This document shows, one piece after another, positions 46,329-56,043 of a stretch of 64,000 nt of DNA. Below the pieces are notes generated by a model. The model was not told the DNA's origin. It was given only the letters and a program-made list of their open reading frames with translations, and searched no databases. Position numbers and translations under genes: made by a program. The stretch comes from an uncultured Lachnospiraceae bacterium (lineage in GTDB: Bacteria; Bacillota; Clostridia; Lachnospirales; Lachnospiraceae), in NCBI GenBank assembly GCA_947575805.1, contig CANPOY010000002.1, positions 59,779-123,778 of the forward strand. Direction: 5' to 3'. How positions within the stretch are numbered: the stretch's first letter is position 1; the number at the start of each line of letters is the position of its first letter.

Positions 46329-47180
46329 TTAATCACCCAGCTTCATTGCCACCGCAAAGCCCGCTGCCAGCGCCGCCGCACCGGTTATTCCGCTTAAGAC
46401 GGTTATCTGTGAAAAGACAGACAGATTCATCAGCAGAATTGCCACCGGTGAAGCCAAAATCAGACCGATAATTGCCCAATAAGCGTACAGAGGAAACTTT
46501 TGGAAAATCACTTCCACCAGCTTGGCAATTCCAAAGATTCCCGCCACCACACCAAGGCCAAAGGGAATCAGCACACCACAGCCGGCCAGTATTCCTTTCA
46601 TGTCCAAATGTACCAGTGCCGTGATAAAATCCGTAATCGTAACCAGAATCGGCTCATAAAAGCCCATCAGCATCAGCACCATGGAACCGCTGACACCGGG
46701 AATCACCATAGTAGCAGAGGTGATCACCCCCACCACGAAAAGGATCAGCACATTTCCCACACTGAAAGTAAGGTCTGCCGCAGCCCCCTCCGTTTCTCCC
46801 ATGGCCGCCATTCCCACTACCAGGGCAAAAAAAGCAAATGCCGCCAGAATATGTCCGATCCGGAAGCTCTTTCCCTTAACATTCTTTGAGATTGCCGGAA
46901 GGCCCCCCAGAATCAGACCCACAAAAAGCAGATTGGTCTGAATGGGTATCCTTGCAAACAGCTCCTTCAGCGCAAACGAGCTGCCCACAATGGCAAGCAG
47001 CATTCCCACCGCGATGGGAAAGAGAAACTTTACGCTCTTCTTAAACTCACTGAACAGATGGGTAATACAGTGAATCAGCTTATCATAGATTCCCATGGAC
47101 ACCATCATGGTCCCGCCGCTGACCCCCGGCACAATATTTGCAATGCCGATCACGATACCCTTTAAAACACTCTTTATCAT
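46329..47180 (-). CDS. DUF368 family polyprenyl-phosphate transporter (PopT-like)
   Basis: 283 residues, about 8-9 membrane helices. It begins MIKSVLKGIVIGIANIVPGV; the conserved IVPGVSGGTMM motif recurs in the second half as VIPGVSGSMVLMLMG, a two-fold internal repeat. DUF368 proteins have been shown to return undecaprenyl phosphate to the cytoplasmic face for reuse in cell-envelope synthesis. GGGAGG is 8 bases before ATG 47180. Upstream genes hisC and GT2 run the same way. Confidence 0.88.
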   Translation of the reverse strand: MIKSVLKGIVIGIANIVPGVSGGTMMVSMGIYDKLIHCITHLFSEFKKSVKFLFPIAVGMLLAIVGSSFALKELFARIPIQTNLLFVGLILGGLPAISKNVKGKSFRIGHILAAFAFFALVVGMAAMGETEGAAADLTFSVGNVLILFVVGVITSATMVIPGVSGSMVLMLMGFYEPILVTITDFITALVHLDMKGILAGCGVLIPFGLGVVAGIFGIAKLVEVIFQKFPLYAYWAIIGLILASPVAILLMNLSVFSQITVLSGITGAAALAAGFAVAMKLGD

Positions 47181-47246
47181 AGACTTTCCTCCCACGATTA
47201 TCGGTATGATTTTGTTTTCTTCGAAACGTTCGTGCCTTCTCTGCCG

Positions 47247-48299
47247 TTACCTGATATAGTCTCTTAAAAAGGCCAGCAGCTTATCCATCTGTTCATCCGT
47301 ACCTACCGTAATTCGGAGATAATTTGAAATTCTCGGCTTATCCCAGTGCCGCACATAAATCTCCGCCTCCCGCAGCGCCTGAAACAACTGTCGTGCCGGA
47401 ATCCTGTTGTGAGTGGCAAAAATGAAATTGGCCCTGGAATCCGGGAACATAAAACCCAGCTCCTTCAATTCTTTTTTTACCCGCTCCCTGGTATTCACAA
47501 TCTTTGCCGTAGTCTCCTGGAAGTACGCCCTGTCCCTCACTGCTTCCACCCCCATTATCTGGGCGGGGCGATTCATAGTGTAGGAATTGAAGGAAAATTT
47601 CACGTCGTTTAAATACCCGATCAGCTTCTCGTTCCCGATACAAAAGCCGATCCGCAGCCCGGCCATTGCCCGGGACTTGGAAAATGTCTGTACCACCAGC
47701 AGATTGTCGTATTTTTCCAGCAGCGGCAACGCGCTGACTCCGCCGAAATCCACATAGGCTTCGTCCACTATAACCACAACGTCCCTGTTGGCCGCCACAA
47801 TCTCCTCCACCGTTTCCAGGCTTTCCAGTACCCCGGTAGGCGCATTGGGATTCGGAAAGATCACGCCGCCGTTTGGCTGCCTGTAATCCTCCGGGCTGAT
47901 ATGCCAGTTACCGTCCAGTGCGCAGGTTTTATAAGGAATCCTGTACAGATTCGCCCAGACATCATAAAAGGAATAGGTCACATCCGGAAACAAAACAGGC
48001 CTGCCGCTGTTAAAAAAGGTCAGAAAGGCCATGGACAGCACATCATCAGACCCCACCCCCACAAACACCTGCTCAGGGCTTACATGATAATACGCCGCCA
48101 GCTCCTCCGTAAGAGGAGCTGCATTAGTATCCGGATAAAGGCGCAGGGCATCGCAGTCCATCTCTGTCGCCAGCCTTGCCACTCCTGGCGCCGGCGGATA
48201 AGGGTTTTCATTCGTATTCAGTTTGATCATATCCGGCTTATCAGGCTGTTCCCCCGCCACATAAGGCACCACTTTCCGTACATTATCTTCCCAATTCAT
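47247..48299 (-). CDS. hisC: Histidinol-phosphate aminotransferase (HisC-like)
   Basis: 350 residues from ATG 48299, which overlaps the GT2 stop by 4 bases (ATGA). PLP fold I; start NWEDNVRKVVPYVAGEQ, substrate motif MIKLNTNENPYPP, PLP lysine in VQTFSKSRAMAGLRIGF. No other his gene is nearby, so the assignment to histidine synthesis rests on sequence type. Other aromatic or phosphonate aminotransferases have the same fold. Confidence 0.85.
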   Translation of the reverse strand: MNWEDNVRKVVPYVAGEQPDKPDMIKLNTNENPYPPAPGVARLATEMDCDALRLYPDTNAAPLTEELAAYYHVSPEQVFVGVGSDDVLSMAFLTFFNSGRPVLFPDVTYSFYDVWANLYRIPYKTCALDGNWHISPEDYRQPNGGVIFPNPNAPTGVLESLETVEEIVAANRDVVVIVDEAYVDFGGVSALPLLEKYDNLLVVQTFSKSRAMAGLRIGFCIGNEKLIGYLNDVKFSFNSYTMNRPAQIMGVEAVRDRAYFQETTAKIVNTRERVKKELKELGFMFPDSRANFIFATHNRIPARQLFQALREAEIYVRHWDKPRISNYLRITVGTDEQMDKLLAFLRDYIR

Positions 48300-49327
48300 C
48301 GTTTCCCGTCCTCCCCGGCCGTCCGCCTTATAAGTTCTTCTCTGTATTCCCGGGCCTGCTCCGGGCACGAAAGCCGCTCATAACAACGGATCAGTCCCTC
48401 AAGCCCCTCTTTTCCGCCTGCCCGGATATTTAAAACGGGCTGCGTTTCATACACTGCATTATAATACCAGACCGCAGCCTCCTCATAATCCTCCACCGTC
48501 TCATAAAAATGACCCATTTCACAACAGATCTCGGAATTTGCTTCTCCGGCAAGCACCTTTGAAGTATACTTGAAAAAGCGTACCGTATCTCCCGTCAGCC
48601 TGGCGGCATGGGCAGCAATACAACATGCCTCCGTGACCTCCTCGCCGTCCCTGCTCCCATCCTCAGCCGACGCCTCAAAGAAATGTGCCGCCAACGCAAA
48701 ATCTTCCTCGTTTCCCACCAGCAGCAGCTCCCTGGCGTACATATTATGAAGCCGTTTGGGTAACCGGTACCCTTCTGCACAATGCCTGCGGAAATTCGCA
48801 AGATCCCTTCCGGAATGACTGCTCTCCGGCATGTGCCGGATCACAATATCGCTGTCATAAACCGTAGGCGTCAGCCGTACCGCCTCGTGTATCGGCGCCT
48901 CCCACACAAACTCCCGCAGCCGCTTGAACAGCTTGGGGCGGTACTCCTCATCATAATTATATACCGTGTTAAACTGGAGCTGATTTCCGTATTTCATCTG
49001 TACGATCTCGATCTCAGGAAGCAAGGTCTCCTTTAACCGCAGGAAACGCTGCCGGTTCTCCTCATCCAGCACCTCATCCGCATCTGCTGAATATATGTAT
49101 TCCTTGCAGGCCCTGGAAAAGGCAAAGTTCCTTGCCGCACTGAAATCATCCGTCCATTCGAAATCAAAGACAGACTCCGTGTACTCCGCGGCAATGCTTT
49201 TCGTCCCGTCGGTGGAGCCGGTATCCACAATGATAATTTCATCCACCAGATCCGCTACACTGTCCAGGCATCTCCTCAATATCCTTTCTTCGTTCTTCAC
49301 GATCATACATAGAGAAATTGTAATCAT
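48296..49327 (-). CDS. GT2 family glycosyltransferase with TPR-like C-terminus
   Basis: 343 residues. The GT-A domain begins ISLCMIVKNEERILRRCLDS, with VDTGSTDGTKSIA and the DxD-like YSADADEVL. The C-terminal about 150 residues are helical repeats (for example MGHFYETVEDYEEAAVWYYN). This is the SunS-like or WaaE-like form that glycosylates peptides or surface glycans. It starts 14 bases after the prepilin peptidase, so it may act on the pilus or the large secreted protein; that is inference. Confidence 0.82.
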   Translation of the reverse strand: MITISLCMIVKNEERILRRCLDSVADLVDEIIIVDTGSTDGTKSIAAEYTESVFDFEWTDDFSAARNFAFSRACKEYIYSADADEVLDEENRQRFLRLKETLLPEIEIVQMKYGNQLQFNTVYNYDEEYRPKLFKRLREFVWEAPIHEAVRLTPTVYDSDIVIRHMPESSHSGRDLANFRRHCAEGYRLPKRLHNMYARELLLVGNEEDFALAAHFFEASAEDGSRDGEEVTEACCIAAHAARLTGDTVRFFKYTSKVLAGEANSEICCEMGHFYETVEDYEEAAVWYYNAVYETQPVLNIRAGGKEGLEGLIRCYERLSCPEQAREYREELIRRTAGEDGKR

Positions 49328-49341
49328 ACCGCCACCCCACT

Positions 49342-49788
49342 CTAAACAGTTACACTATACCAAAGCAGCGACCAGAAAGCAAGGGTTATATACGGCAGAA
49401 ACGGCACGGGACGACACAGCTTTCCCCCACTGCCAATGTTATGGCACAACGCCTGTACAAATGCCAGAAAAAGAAAGGAAAGCAGCATATGAAGAAAATA
49501 TCCCGTCAGAGACAGGCCTGCAGCAGTCTCCGCCACTGCACAGACACTGAAGGCATAGCAGTCAGCCCGCCCGTACATTTTCGGAAACAGCTTCAGCTGC
49601 AGCAGGATAAACACCCCCAGTTCCAGAAGCAGTATTCCGTCGAGCCTCCTTTTCCCCCCGAACAAAAGCACTGCTGCCGCCGCTCCCGCCACCCACCAGG
49701 TAATATTGTATACCTCACGGCTCCTGCAGTCCGTGAAACAGGCAAACAGCAGGCAGACGGCAAATATTCCCCAAAACGCCCCCATCAT
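49342..49788 (-). CDS. Prepilin peptidase of the Tad system (A24, TadV/CpaA-like)
   Basis: 148 residues, about 5 membrane helices. The two catalytic aspartates of A24 peptidases are present: Asp20 in CFTDCRSREVYN and Asp76 in MYGRADCYAF (GxxD pattern). It lacks the N-methylation domain, as expected for TadV. It would cleave the Flp-type pilin and pseudopilins encoded upstream. Its start overlaps the stop of the 1455-residue gene by 4 bases. Confidence 0.82.
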   Translation of the reverse strand: MMGAFWGIFAVCLLFACFTDCRSREVYNITWWVAGAAAAVLLFGGKRRLDGILLLELGVFILLQLKLFPKMYGRADCYAFSVCAVAETAAGLSLTGYFLHMLLSFLFLAFVQALCHNIGSGGKLCRPVPFLPYITLAFWSLLWYSVTV

Positions 49789-52700
49789 CTTAAGCGGGTA
49801 TGAAATTCATTCAGCACATTCCCGCCCTCCGCCGTAACTCTGAGTGTCGGCTCACACTCCAGGCTGTTGTCGCCCCGGAATGCCCTTACCTTCAAGGTGT
49901 ACTCCCTGCCTGCAGGAATATATAGGGGCACCATAAACTGCACCTTTGATTCCTGCATATATATCTGCATATCACTGTAATCAAACACCATCCTGGCCCG
50001 GCTTCCGTCTTCCCCCGCCAGCTCCAACGGGAACTCCGCCTCCGCTCTGTCTGCATACCCGTACACCGTAATGTAGAGGATGCCGCTTTCCCCGCCCTTA
50101 AACACGGGATCATGAGGCTCCAGGATTCTCTCGATCCTTGCCTCCAGGGCAAACTCCGTCACCGACCGGGATATTTCCGTCTCATTTCCCACACGATCCC
50201 GGGCATAAGCCGTCACCGTAAATTCTCCTGTAAACAAAGCCTCCTCCTTCGTAATCTCCAATTCTATCCTGTTTCCCTCCGGGTAGAATACCTTTGTGCC
50301 GTGGTTGTCCCTGTTGGTCACCTCCAGGTAAAATTCCGCCACGCCGGACAAATCATCTGATGCCGTAAGGCACAGCCGAACCGACTCTTCCCCTCTGTCG
50401 ATAAACTGTCCTTCCGAAAGTACCTCCAGCCCGCTGACAACGGGTCCTTCCCCGTCTCCGATCAGAGTAATGCCATTTCCTTTGTCCGATTCCTGTTCGG
50501 AATAGTAATGCGTTCGTATTCCCCCTTTCAGATATACTGCCCCGGCTCTGGGTATCACCTCGATGCGCTGTCCGTGTGCTTCCGGGCCCAGCGTAAACAT
50601 CTGCTCCAGATCCAGGGTCCTCCCCTGGTCGGAGCGCCTGGCCGCGGAATAAGGATACCTGGTCAGGATCGTCGCCCCTTCCACAGAATATATGGGCTCC
50701 GGTGATTCTGCCGCCGACGGCATATGAAAAACACTCCGTCCCCCTGACGGTAACTCAAAGATACTGTACACCGGCAGGTTATCCTTTGCGGCCGGCCCTT
50801 CCATGTATGTACCATGCACCAAAAGGAACGGTGTCACTCCGTCACATCTCACATAACAGGTCTTTGGATCCGCCGCACTCACATTTTCTCCTTCTCTGAC
50901 CCGCAGCTGTCTGGTTCCGATTATCCAGGGCACACTTTCCCCGTCTATTTTCACATGAATTGTCTCACCGATATTGCCCGCGGTGTCTGCTGCCGCCAGA
51001 TGCAGATAACATACCTCCTCCCCCAAAGGAACCTCCACGTTTCTCACAGTGGTATAACGTCCCCGCCTGTCCGCTACGGAATCCCGGTTTCCGTCAATGA
51101 CATAGTAGTACCCTGCCACTCCCGAAACCAGAGTATTCTGCGTTATATTGGATGCAGACAGCGGCGGCGTCATACCTCTTATATAAGCCTCCGCCCTGTG
51201 ATAGTAGGTGGTGCCATTATCCTCCGGTTCCTTCCAGGAGACGGTTATCCGTCCACCGGCTGCGGGCCTCATTTCCACGGAATCCTCCATAATGATATTC
51301 GGCGCCGCCAGATCCGTCGCCTTCACACCTCCAAGCTCCAGCTCCTCCAGGAACCCCGCCTGTACGGTGTTCAGGAGTGCACGTCCGTCCCCTTCCCTGT
51401 CCCCGACGCTCAGGGAATAGCTGTAAACGGCCTCCGAATTTACATAGCTGCTTCCGCCGTAAGCCGGCAGCGCAGATTCTACCTCGCCTTCCTCATATCC
51501 GCACATTACCATTCTGCCACTGTACTGATAGGAAACATTCTGCACGCCGATGCTCATCCAGCAGCCCTCCCCGCCGGTGGCAGCAGATCTTGCAGCTTCT
51601 ATATAGATTCCCTTCACGTCTTCCTCCACGTCAAAGCTGAAGGTGCCGTTCATAATATACGCAGCATGGATACCGTGAAAGGAACCCGGCGGATTTTCAC
51701 AGCTTGCATGGGGCATGGTCTCTATTGTCCCTGAAAACTGCCAACCCGAAAAACTGTGGATGGATACCGGTCTTGTGGCCTCATAACCGCCGCCTGCATA
51801 CCAGATATTGGTTCCCGTGGCGGAAAAATGGCTGAGCCTCTCGGGAAAAACCGTTTCACTGGTCACCCGTCCGTCATCATGGAGAAAAAAAACCGTGATT
51901 GCGGTTGCAGTATCCTCCGCCCCCACGCCCCACACATCCCATTCGCTGTCGCCGCCTGCAGCGGAGAAGGTAAGCCTGCCTGCATAGGGCGTCTCCAGAT
52001 AGTTTGCCGCATTCCCTGCCCTCAGGCCTATAGACGGACTGCTTCCGCTGGAATGTCCTCCCACACTGGCTTTTACATTGGTAGCCGTTACGCCCTCCAG
52101 ATAAATATCACTGTGCCAGGTGGTATTCGCCCCGTAAAAGCCTGGTCCTGCATTCACAGTACCGCTGATCTCACGGTAGCAGGCTGCGGTGTGGGAATGC
52201 AGGATGTATTCTCCCGCCGCGCCTCCCCGGTAGCCTCCGCCGCCTCCGGCCATACCGTCCTCGCCGCAATACGCTTTCTCCGTTAAAAACGCTGCACTGC
52301 CTCCGGCACCTCCGCTGCCGCTCTGTGAGGCACCACCTCCTCCCCCGGCCACTGCGATGACGCCCTTTTTATCGGAAGATACGACGGTGCAGCCTCCTCC
52401 TCCCCCGTACATGCTTCCACTTCCTCCGCCTCCGTATCCGTCGCTGCCGCCCACCCGGAAGGTCAGAATCTCGCCCTTTTCCAGCCATAGCTTAAACTCC
52501 AGGCTGCCGCCTTTTCCGCCCCGGCAGTCCCCATAGCTGCCTCCCTGAGCTCCGGACAGGGTTATCGTATAGATTCCGGCATGGGGTATTTTATAAACCT
52601 CCTCCCTGCCGGTTCTTTGCAGTTCCACATGAACTACGGTTTCACTGCTTATATCATCGGCGGCACCGATTTTCAACCATTCTTCACCGTCCGGACTCTG

Positions 52701-54152
52701 GTACAGCAGATAGGCTTTTTCTTTTCCGTCCCGCATCTGCCAGGAAAGGTCAACGGCCCCGCTGCCTCCGTAAGCGCTGTAGTTATCCGCCGCAGCCAGT
52801 ACCAGGTCCGCCCATTGTGCGTAAAGTGTAAGATTGCTGCCGGGAGTAATCGTTTCTCCCGCTCCTCCTGCAGGAAGCCTGAATTCGGCATCATAATACC
52901 AGCCCCCGAAGGACCAGCCCTCCCGCATCGTCTCAGGAAGCACAATACTTCCTGCATCATATACTGCCCGCAGGGTATCACTGCTGCCTTCCGGGGCAGT
53001 GTATCTGTAGATTCCGTCCTGAAAAGAACCGGAAAAGGGCTGATCCGCCACCCACTCCCGAAAGACCGCTGCCGCTGTGGCTGGCTCCAGCAGACTTCCC
53101 CCGTTTGTCTGAAAGGTCACCCTATAGCCCGCCGGCGGATCCAGCAGGGAAGCATCCGGCTTATAGGTCTCTCCATGACGCTTTGTGATCCCCGTAATCC
53201 CGCTTTTTCCCTGATACGTACCTCCGGCGGGATCTATCAGCAGGGTACTCGCCACCGGCTCCCACTGGGCATAGAGGGTCACGGTTCCCTTCGCCTCCTG
53301 TCCGGACAGCCCGTTCCAATTCTCCGATGTCAGGTTCAGGATCCTGTCCCTGTCTTCATATCCCTCCCCGCTGCCGTCGGGCTTCCTGTTCCAGCCGGCA
53401 AACCGATAACCCGTACAGGCGTATCCGTTCTGCGTCAGCTCCTTCACCGGTGTCAGCTTTGTCCCCTCGTATTCCTCTGTATCATTGTACATGTGAAGGC
53501 TATACGCCATATAGCCCCTCCCGTTTGCCCCATCTTCCGGAAAATTGGCGTCATACACCACCCTGTACATATTGGCTGATACTGCCTTGCACATATGCCG
53601 GAACATACTCCCCTGCTCCAGATTACTGCAGAAAGGGCAAAGAGAATAATAATCCGTTTCCAACGGAATGTAATCTATGGTTTCGGCAGCCTCCCTGCTC
53701 ATATAGACGAAAATATTTGAAAGCCTTTCCCCACAGTCCGCACAATAAGCAATCCAACCCGAATAATGCCTGGCCCTGCAGATCTGCCTCCCATAGCCCA
53801 AACCATGGTATGCCGGCGGATAAACTTCATGGACACATTGTCCCGCCTCATGCTCCACCACCCAACGCCCCACAGGCGCCTGGCCGGTCACCCGTACACT
53901 GTAATAATGTTCGCCTTCTCCGGGCGGCCGCAGGGAGGAGGTGATTCCCGTACTTACGGTCTCACCCTTCCTGTACCAGCGGATGTGTTTATCTCCGAAA
54001 TTGGTGGTCCAGGCCTGCCCGTCAGGTGAAAAAGACACGTAAGGACTATTATAGACAGTCCTATGGTAAGCTGCCGCTGCGGCACTCTGATCCGTAAGCA
54101 GCCAAACCAGAAATACTGCCAGCACTCCCAACCCTATCCTGTATTTCCACAT
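49785..54152 (-). CDS. Giant secreted protein with InlB repeats and glycine-rich domain (Tad-linked)
   Basis: 1455 residues; GGGAGG before ATG 54152. Signal peptide (about 1-27). Cys-rich segment at about 110-190 (YCADCGERL, CPFCSN; possible metal site). InlB-type repeats at about 195-450 (endings TLYAQWEP and TLYAQWADL). Glycine-rich domain at about 530-650, ALK-like, with runs of GGGGG. Then beta-sandwich and fibronectin-like modules to the end (DDLSGVAEFYLEV, YARDRVGNETEI). There is no LPXTG and no C-terminal membrane helix. Placed inside the Tad operon, it may be a pilus-tip or pilus-exported adhesin. Domain borders are by eye. Confidence 0.8.
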   Translation of the reverse strand: MWKYRIGLGVLAVFLVWLLTDQSAAAAAYHRTVYNSPYVSFSPDGQAWTTNFGDKHIRWYRKGETVSTGITSSLRPPGEGEHYYSVRVTGQAPVGRWVVEHEAGQCVHEVYPPAYHGLGYGRQICRARHYSGWIAYCADCGERLSNIFVYMSREAAETIDYIPLETDYYSLCPFCSNLEQGSMFRHMCKAVSANMYRVVYDANFPEDGANGRGYMAYSLHMYNDTEEYEGTKLTPVKELTQNGYACTGYRFAGWNRKPDGSGEGYEDRDRILNLTSENWNGLSGQEAKGTVTLYAQWEPVASTLLIDPAGGTYQGKSGITGITKRHGETYKPDASLLDPPAGYRVTFQTNGGSLLEPATAAAVFREWVADQPFSGSFQDGIYRYTAPEGSSDTLRAVYDAGSIVLPETMREGWSFGGWYYDAEFRLPAGGAGETITPGSNLTLYAQWADLVLAAADNYSAYGGSGAVDLSWQMRDGKEKAYLLYQSPDGEEWLKIGAADDISSETVVHVELQRTGREEVYKIPHAGIYTITLSGAQGGSYGDCRGGKGGSLEFKLWLEKGEILTFRVGGSDGYGGGGSGSMYGGGGGCTVVSSDKKGVIAVAGGGGGASQSGSGGAGGSAAFLTEKAYCGEDGMAGGGGGYRGGAAGEYILHSHTAACYREISGTVNAGPGFYGANTTWHSDIYLEGVTATNVKASVGGHSSGSSPSIGLRAGNAANYLETPYAGRLTFSAAGGDSEWDVWGVGAEDTATAITVFFLHDDGRVTSETVFPERLSHFSATGTNIWYAGGGYEATRPVSIHSFSGWQFSGTIETMPHASCENPPGSFHGIHAAYIMNGTFSFDVEEDVKGIYIEAARSAATGGEGCWMSIGVQNVSYQYSGRMVMCGYEEGEVESALPAYGGSSYVNSEAVYSYSLSVGDREGDGRALLNTVQAGFLEELELGGVKATDLAAPNIIMEDSVEMRPAAGGRITVSWKEPEDNGTTYYHRAEAYIRGMTPPLSASNITQNTLVSGVAGYYYVIDGNRDSVADRRGRYTTVRNVEVPLGEEVCYLHLAAADTAGNIGETIHVKIDGESVPWIIGTRQLRVREGENVSAADPKTCYVRCDGVTPFLLVHGTYMEGPAAKDNLPVYSIFELPSGGRSVFHMPSAAESPEPIYSVEGATILTRYPYSAARRSDQGRTLDLEQMFTLGPEAHGQRIEVIPRAGAVYLKGGIRTHYYSEQESDKGNGITLIGDGEGPVVSGLEVLSEGQFIDRGEESVRLCLTASDDLSGVAEFYLEVTNRDNHGTKVFYPEGNRIELEITKEEALFTGEFTVTAYARDRVGNETEISRSVTEFALEARIERILEPHDPVFKGGESGILYITVYGYADRAEAEFPLELAGEDGSRARMVFDYSDMQIYMQESKVQFMVPLYIPAGREYTLKVRAFRGDNSLECEPTLRVTAEGGNVLNEFHTRLR

Positions 54153-54193
54153 TGATTTTCCTCCCTTCCGAAACGCTTTTTGTCCGGGTGCCC

Positions 54194-54862
54194 TTATCCC
54201 AGCGCACGCACGACCCGGAGCGCTCCCTCTGCCAGCCCGGAATAGAAGGCCTCCACATCCTTTTTATCCAGATAAATGTTGATCCTCTGGGCTGCCGTCA
54301 CCGAATCACCGCTTGCTATTCTGGATCCTGCCTGATCAAACACTTCCTGTACATAGACATTATCCCAGACCAGTACCGCCTGCCCTTCCCCGGATACCCT
54401 GTATATATGTATCCTGTCCCCGGCACGGAGTACGCCCCCTGCTACCTGATACAGATCCTCCGCCTTGAAACCGGCCACCACCGGTTCCCGCATTCCTTTT
54501 AAAATATCATCCAGACTCTCAAACATCCCTTCTGCCAGAAGCACTCCCGGAGCAATATCAAAGGAGGCGGCCAGCCCCGTCACCTGCTCCTGATTGCGCA
54601 ACGCGCTGTCTGGGATACAGGAGCTGTCCAACAATTTCTCCTGAAAATATAGATCCTGATTTTCTGCCGTGACCATCTGGCCCCTGGGGATCTCCGCCGC
54701 AGCCACATATACAGTCCCTTTTTCATATTTCATCAGCATTCCCTTCTCCAACTGCAGCATAACAATAAATACTGCTGCCGCAGCCGCCAGTGCCGCAATG
54801 ACCCCTCCTGTTTTCCATCTCTCTGCAGCCGTTTCTCTTCCCGTTTTTTTCTTCTTTTTCAT
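54194..54862 (-). CDS. SAF-domain pilus assembly protein (CpaB-like)
   Basis: 222 residues: Lys-rich N-terminus, one membrane helix (about 18-38), then a SAF domain with VYVAAAEIPRGQMVTAENQD and GLAASFDIAPGVLLAEGMF, and a second beta domain with LRAGDRIHIYRV. CpaB/RcpC proteins assist Flp pilus assembly in the cell envelope. GGAGGG precedes the ATG. Confidence 0.8.
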   Translation of the reverse strand: MKKKKKTGRETAAERWKTGGVIAALAAAAAVFIVMLQLEKGMLMKYEKGTVYVAAAEIPRGQMVTAENQDLYFQEKLLDSSCIPDSALRNQEQVTGLAASFDIAPGVLLAEGMFESLDDILKGMREPVVAGFKAEDLYQVAGGVLRAGDRIHIYRVSGEGQAVLVWDNVYVQEVFDQAGSRIASGDSVTAAQRINIYLDKKDVEAFYSGLAEGALRVVRALG

Positions 54863-54904
54863 TCTCCCTCCATTTCAAATCGCTTTACCAATGTAAATAC
54901 CCAT

Positions 54905-55480
54905 TCAGCCTCTCGTTATATCTGCCAGATTTCCCTTCCTGGCCGTAATATTCAGACCAAACAGCCCCCTCACCTGATAGGATATTTCACTGTAAATTCC
55001 CGTATTTTCCACCGTTTTCCCGTTGGGTGCCCTTTCCTGCCCCAGCGTCCCACGCCAACCAGCTGCAGCTCCGTTCCCGCCAAAGCTTCGCACATCCACC
55101 TCGCTGCCACTGACGTTATAAACGGTAAAATTTTCAACATGGACGGGACCGGAAATCAGGCCCTTATTCTCACATTCCCACCGGTCATTCAGATTCAGGT
55201 TCCCCACAATGGCCCTTTGATACCGGTCATAGGCCTCCTGCGGGCTTCTGATCTGCATCCGGTGAGATATGCCGTATTCCTCCACGTCTATCACCGCAGC
55301 CGCCAGATTGGACGCCGCCAGCGCATCCTCCATGTATTGCGAGGATGCCCGAAAGGCTTCAATCTGTAACAGGGCACAGAGCAGGATTCCCAGAAACAAC
55401 ACAAACCACAGACCAAACGTCCAGCCGATCTCACCGCTCTCAGTTTTTCGCAGTAGATACTCTTTTTTCTTCAAATTCAT
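54905..55480 (-). CDS. TadE/TadF-like pseudopilin
   Basis: 191 residues. A charged N-terminus with KTESGEIGWTFGLWFVLFLG fits a prepilin-type cleavage region (ESGE then hydrophobic helix about 21-42), followed by an extracellular beta-rich domain. It starts 41 bases inside the preceding gene (GAGGAA before ATG 55480). No specific TadF motif is certain, so the call rests on position and architecture. Confidence 0.65.
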   Translation of the reverse strand: MNLKKKEYLLRKTESGEIGWTFGLWFVLFLGILLCALLQIEAFRASSQYMEDALAASNLAAAVIDVEEYGISHRMQIRSPQEAYDRYQRAIVGNLNLNDRWECENKGLISGPVHVENFTVYNVSGSEVDVRSFGGNGAAAGWRGTLGQERAPNGKTVENTGIYSEISYQVRGLFGLNITARKGNLADITRG

Positions 55481-55796
55481 AGATATTCCTCAGCCTTCCC
55501 CTCATTTTCAGTACAATTTCCTCCCCATAGCCAACCCTGTCAAAGGTAGTTCCTTCCAGGCTTACCGCAGACGCACCCGCTGTCTCCAGCTCCCTTCCAA
55601 GCAGGATCCTGTCACTCTCCGTCAGCACGCCGACAGTTTCCATCCGCAGAATGTACTTTCTTGCAATCTGATTGATCTCCGTCTTTTCCGCGATCAGCCG
55701 CACACTGTCCATATAGGCCGCCAACAGCACTGTCATCAGAATCATACAAATACATACCGCCAGCAGATCCCCGATACTTCCTGCTTCCTTTTTCAT
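55440..55796 (-). CDS. TadE-like pseudopilin
   Basis: 118 residues starting MKKEAGSIGDLLAVCICMIL: short charged leader with EAGSIGD before a hydrophobic helix (about 9-29), then a helical acidic region. Its start overlaps the stop of the Flp1 gene by 4 bases (ATGA). The longer frame to 56096 is out-of-frame read-through of the pilin gene. Confidence 0.65.
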   Translation of the reverse strand: MKKEAGSIGDLLAVCICMILMTVLLAAYMDSVRLIAEKTEINQIARKYILRMETVGVLTESDRILLGRELETAGASAVSLEGTTFDRVGYGEEIVLKMRGRLRNIYEFEEKRVSTAKN

Positions 55797-56020
55797 GCCG
55801 TCACTCCCGTGAGAATCTGCTGGGCCTTGGCCGTCATGGCATCCACCAGCGTCCTGATAAAAGCGGTAAGGCTGTCCTTCATCACCACACACAGCAGCAG
55901 GGCAATAATGCACAGTCCCACCGTCACCAGAATACCGTCTATTCCGGGCTCCTTTTTCATTGCCTTTTCCCGTATCCAGCTGAACGCCTGCTTTGTCCTG
56001 TATTTCACCTTTTCCAACAT
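55793..56020 (-). CDS. Flp1-type type IVb pilin
   Basis: 75 residues from ATG 56020 with AAAGGAGG upstream. Amphipathic start MLEKVKYRTKQAFSWIREKA, then a single hydrophobic helix (about 28-47, GILVTVGLCIIALLLCVVM) and a short C-terminal helix. This is the pattern of Flp1-like small pilins of Firmicutes Tad loci. It is the likely major fibre subunit, processed by the prepilin peptidase at 49342-49788. Confidence 0.75.
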   Translation of the reverse strand: MLEKVKYRTKQAFSWIREKAMKKEPGIDGILVTVGLCIIALLLCVVMKDSLTAFIRTLVDAMTAKAQQILTGVTA

Positions 56021-56043
56021 GTTCTGTTCCTCCTTTATTCTTT

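Noticed and set aside
52200..52460. Simple-sequence repeat or CRISPR-like array
   Set aside because: The repetitive look comes from codons for the glycine-rich domain of the secreted protein; there are no regular spacers.
52581..53579. 332-codon plus-strand reading frame inside the giant Tad-linked gene
   Set aside because: Lies opposite InlB-repeat coding sequence; no start signal and Arg/Pro/Cys-rich noise composition.
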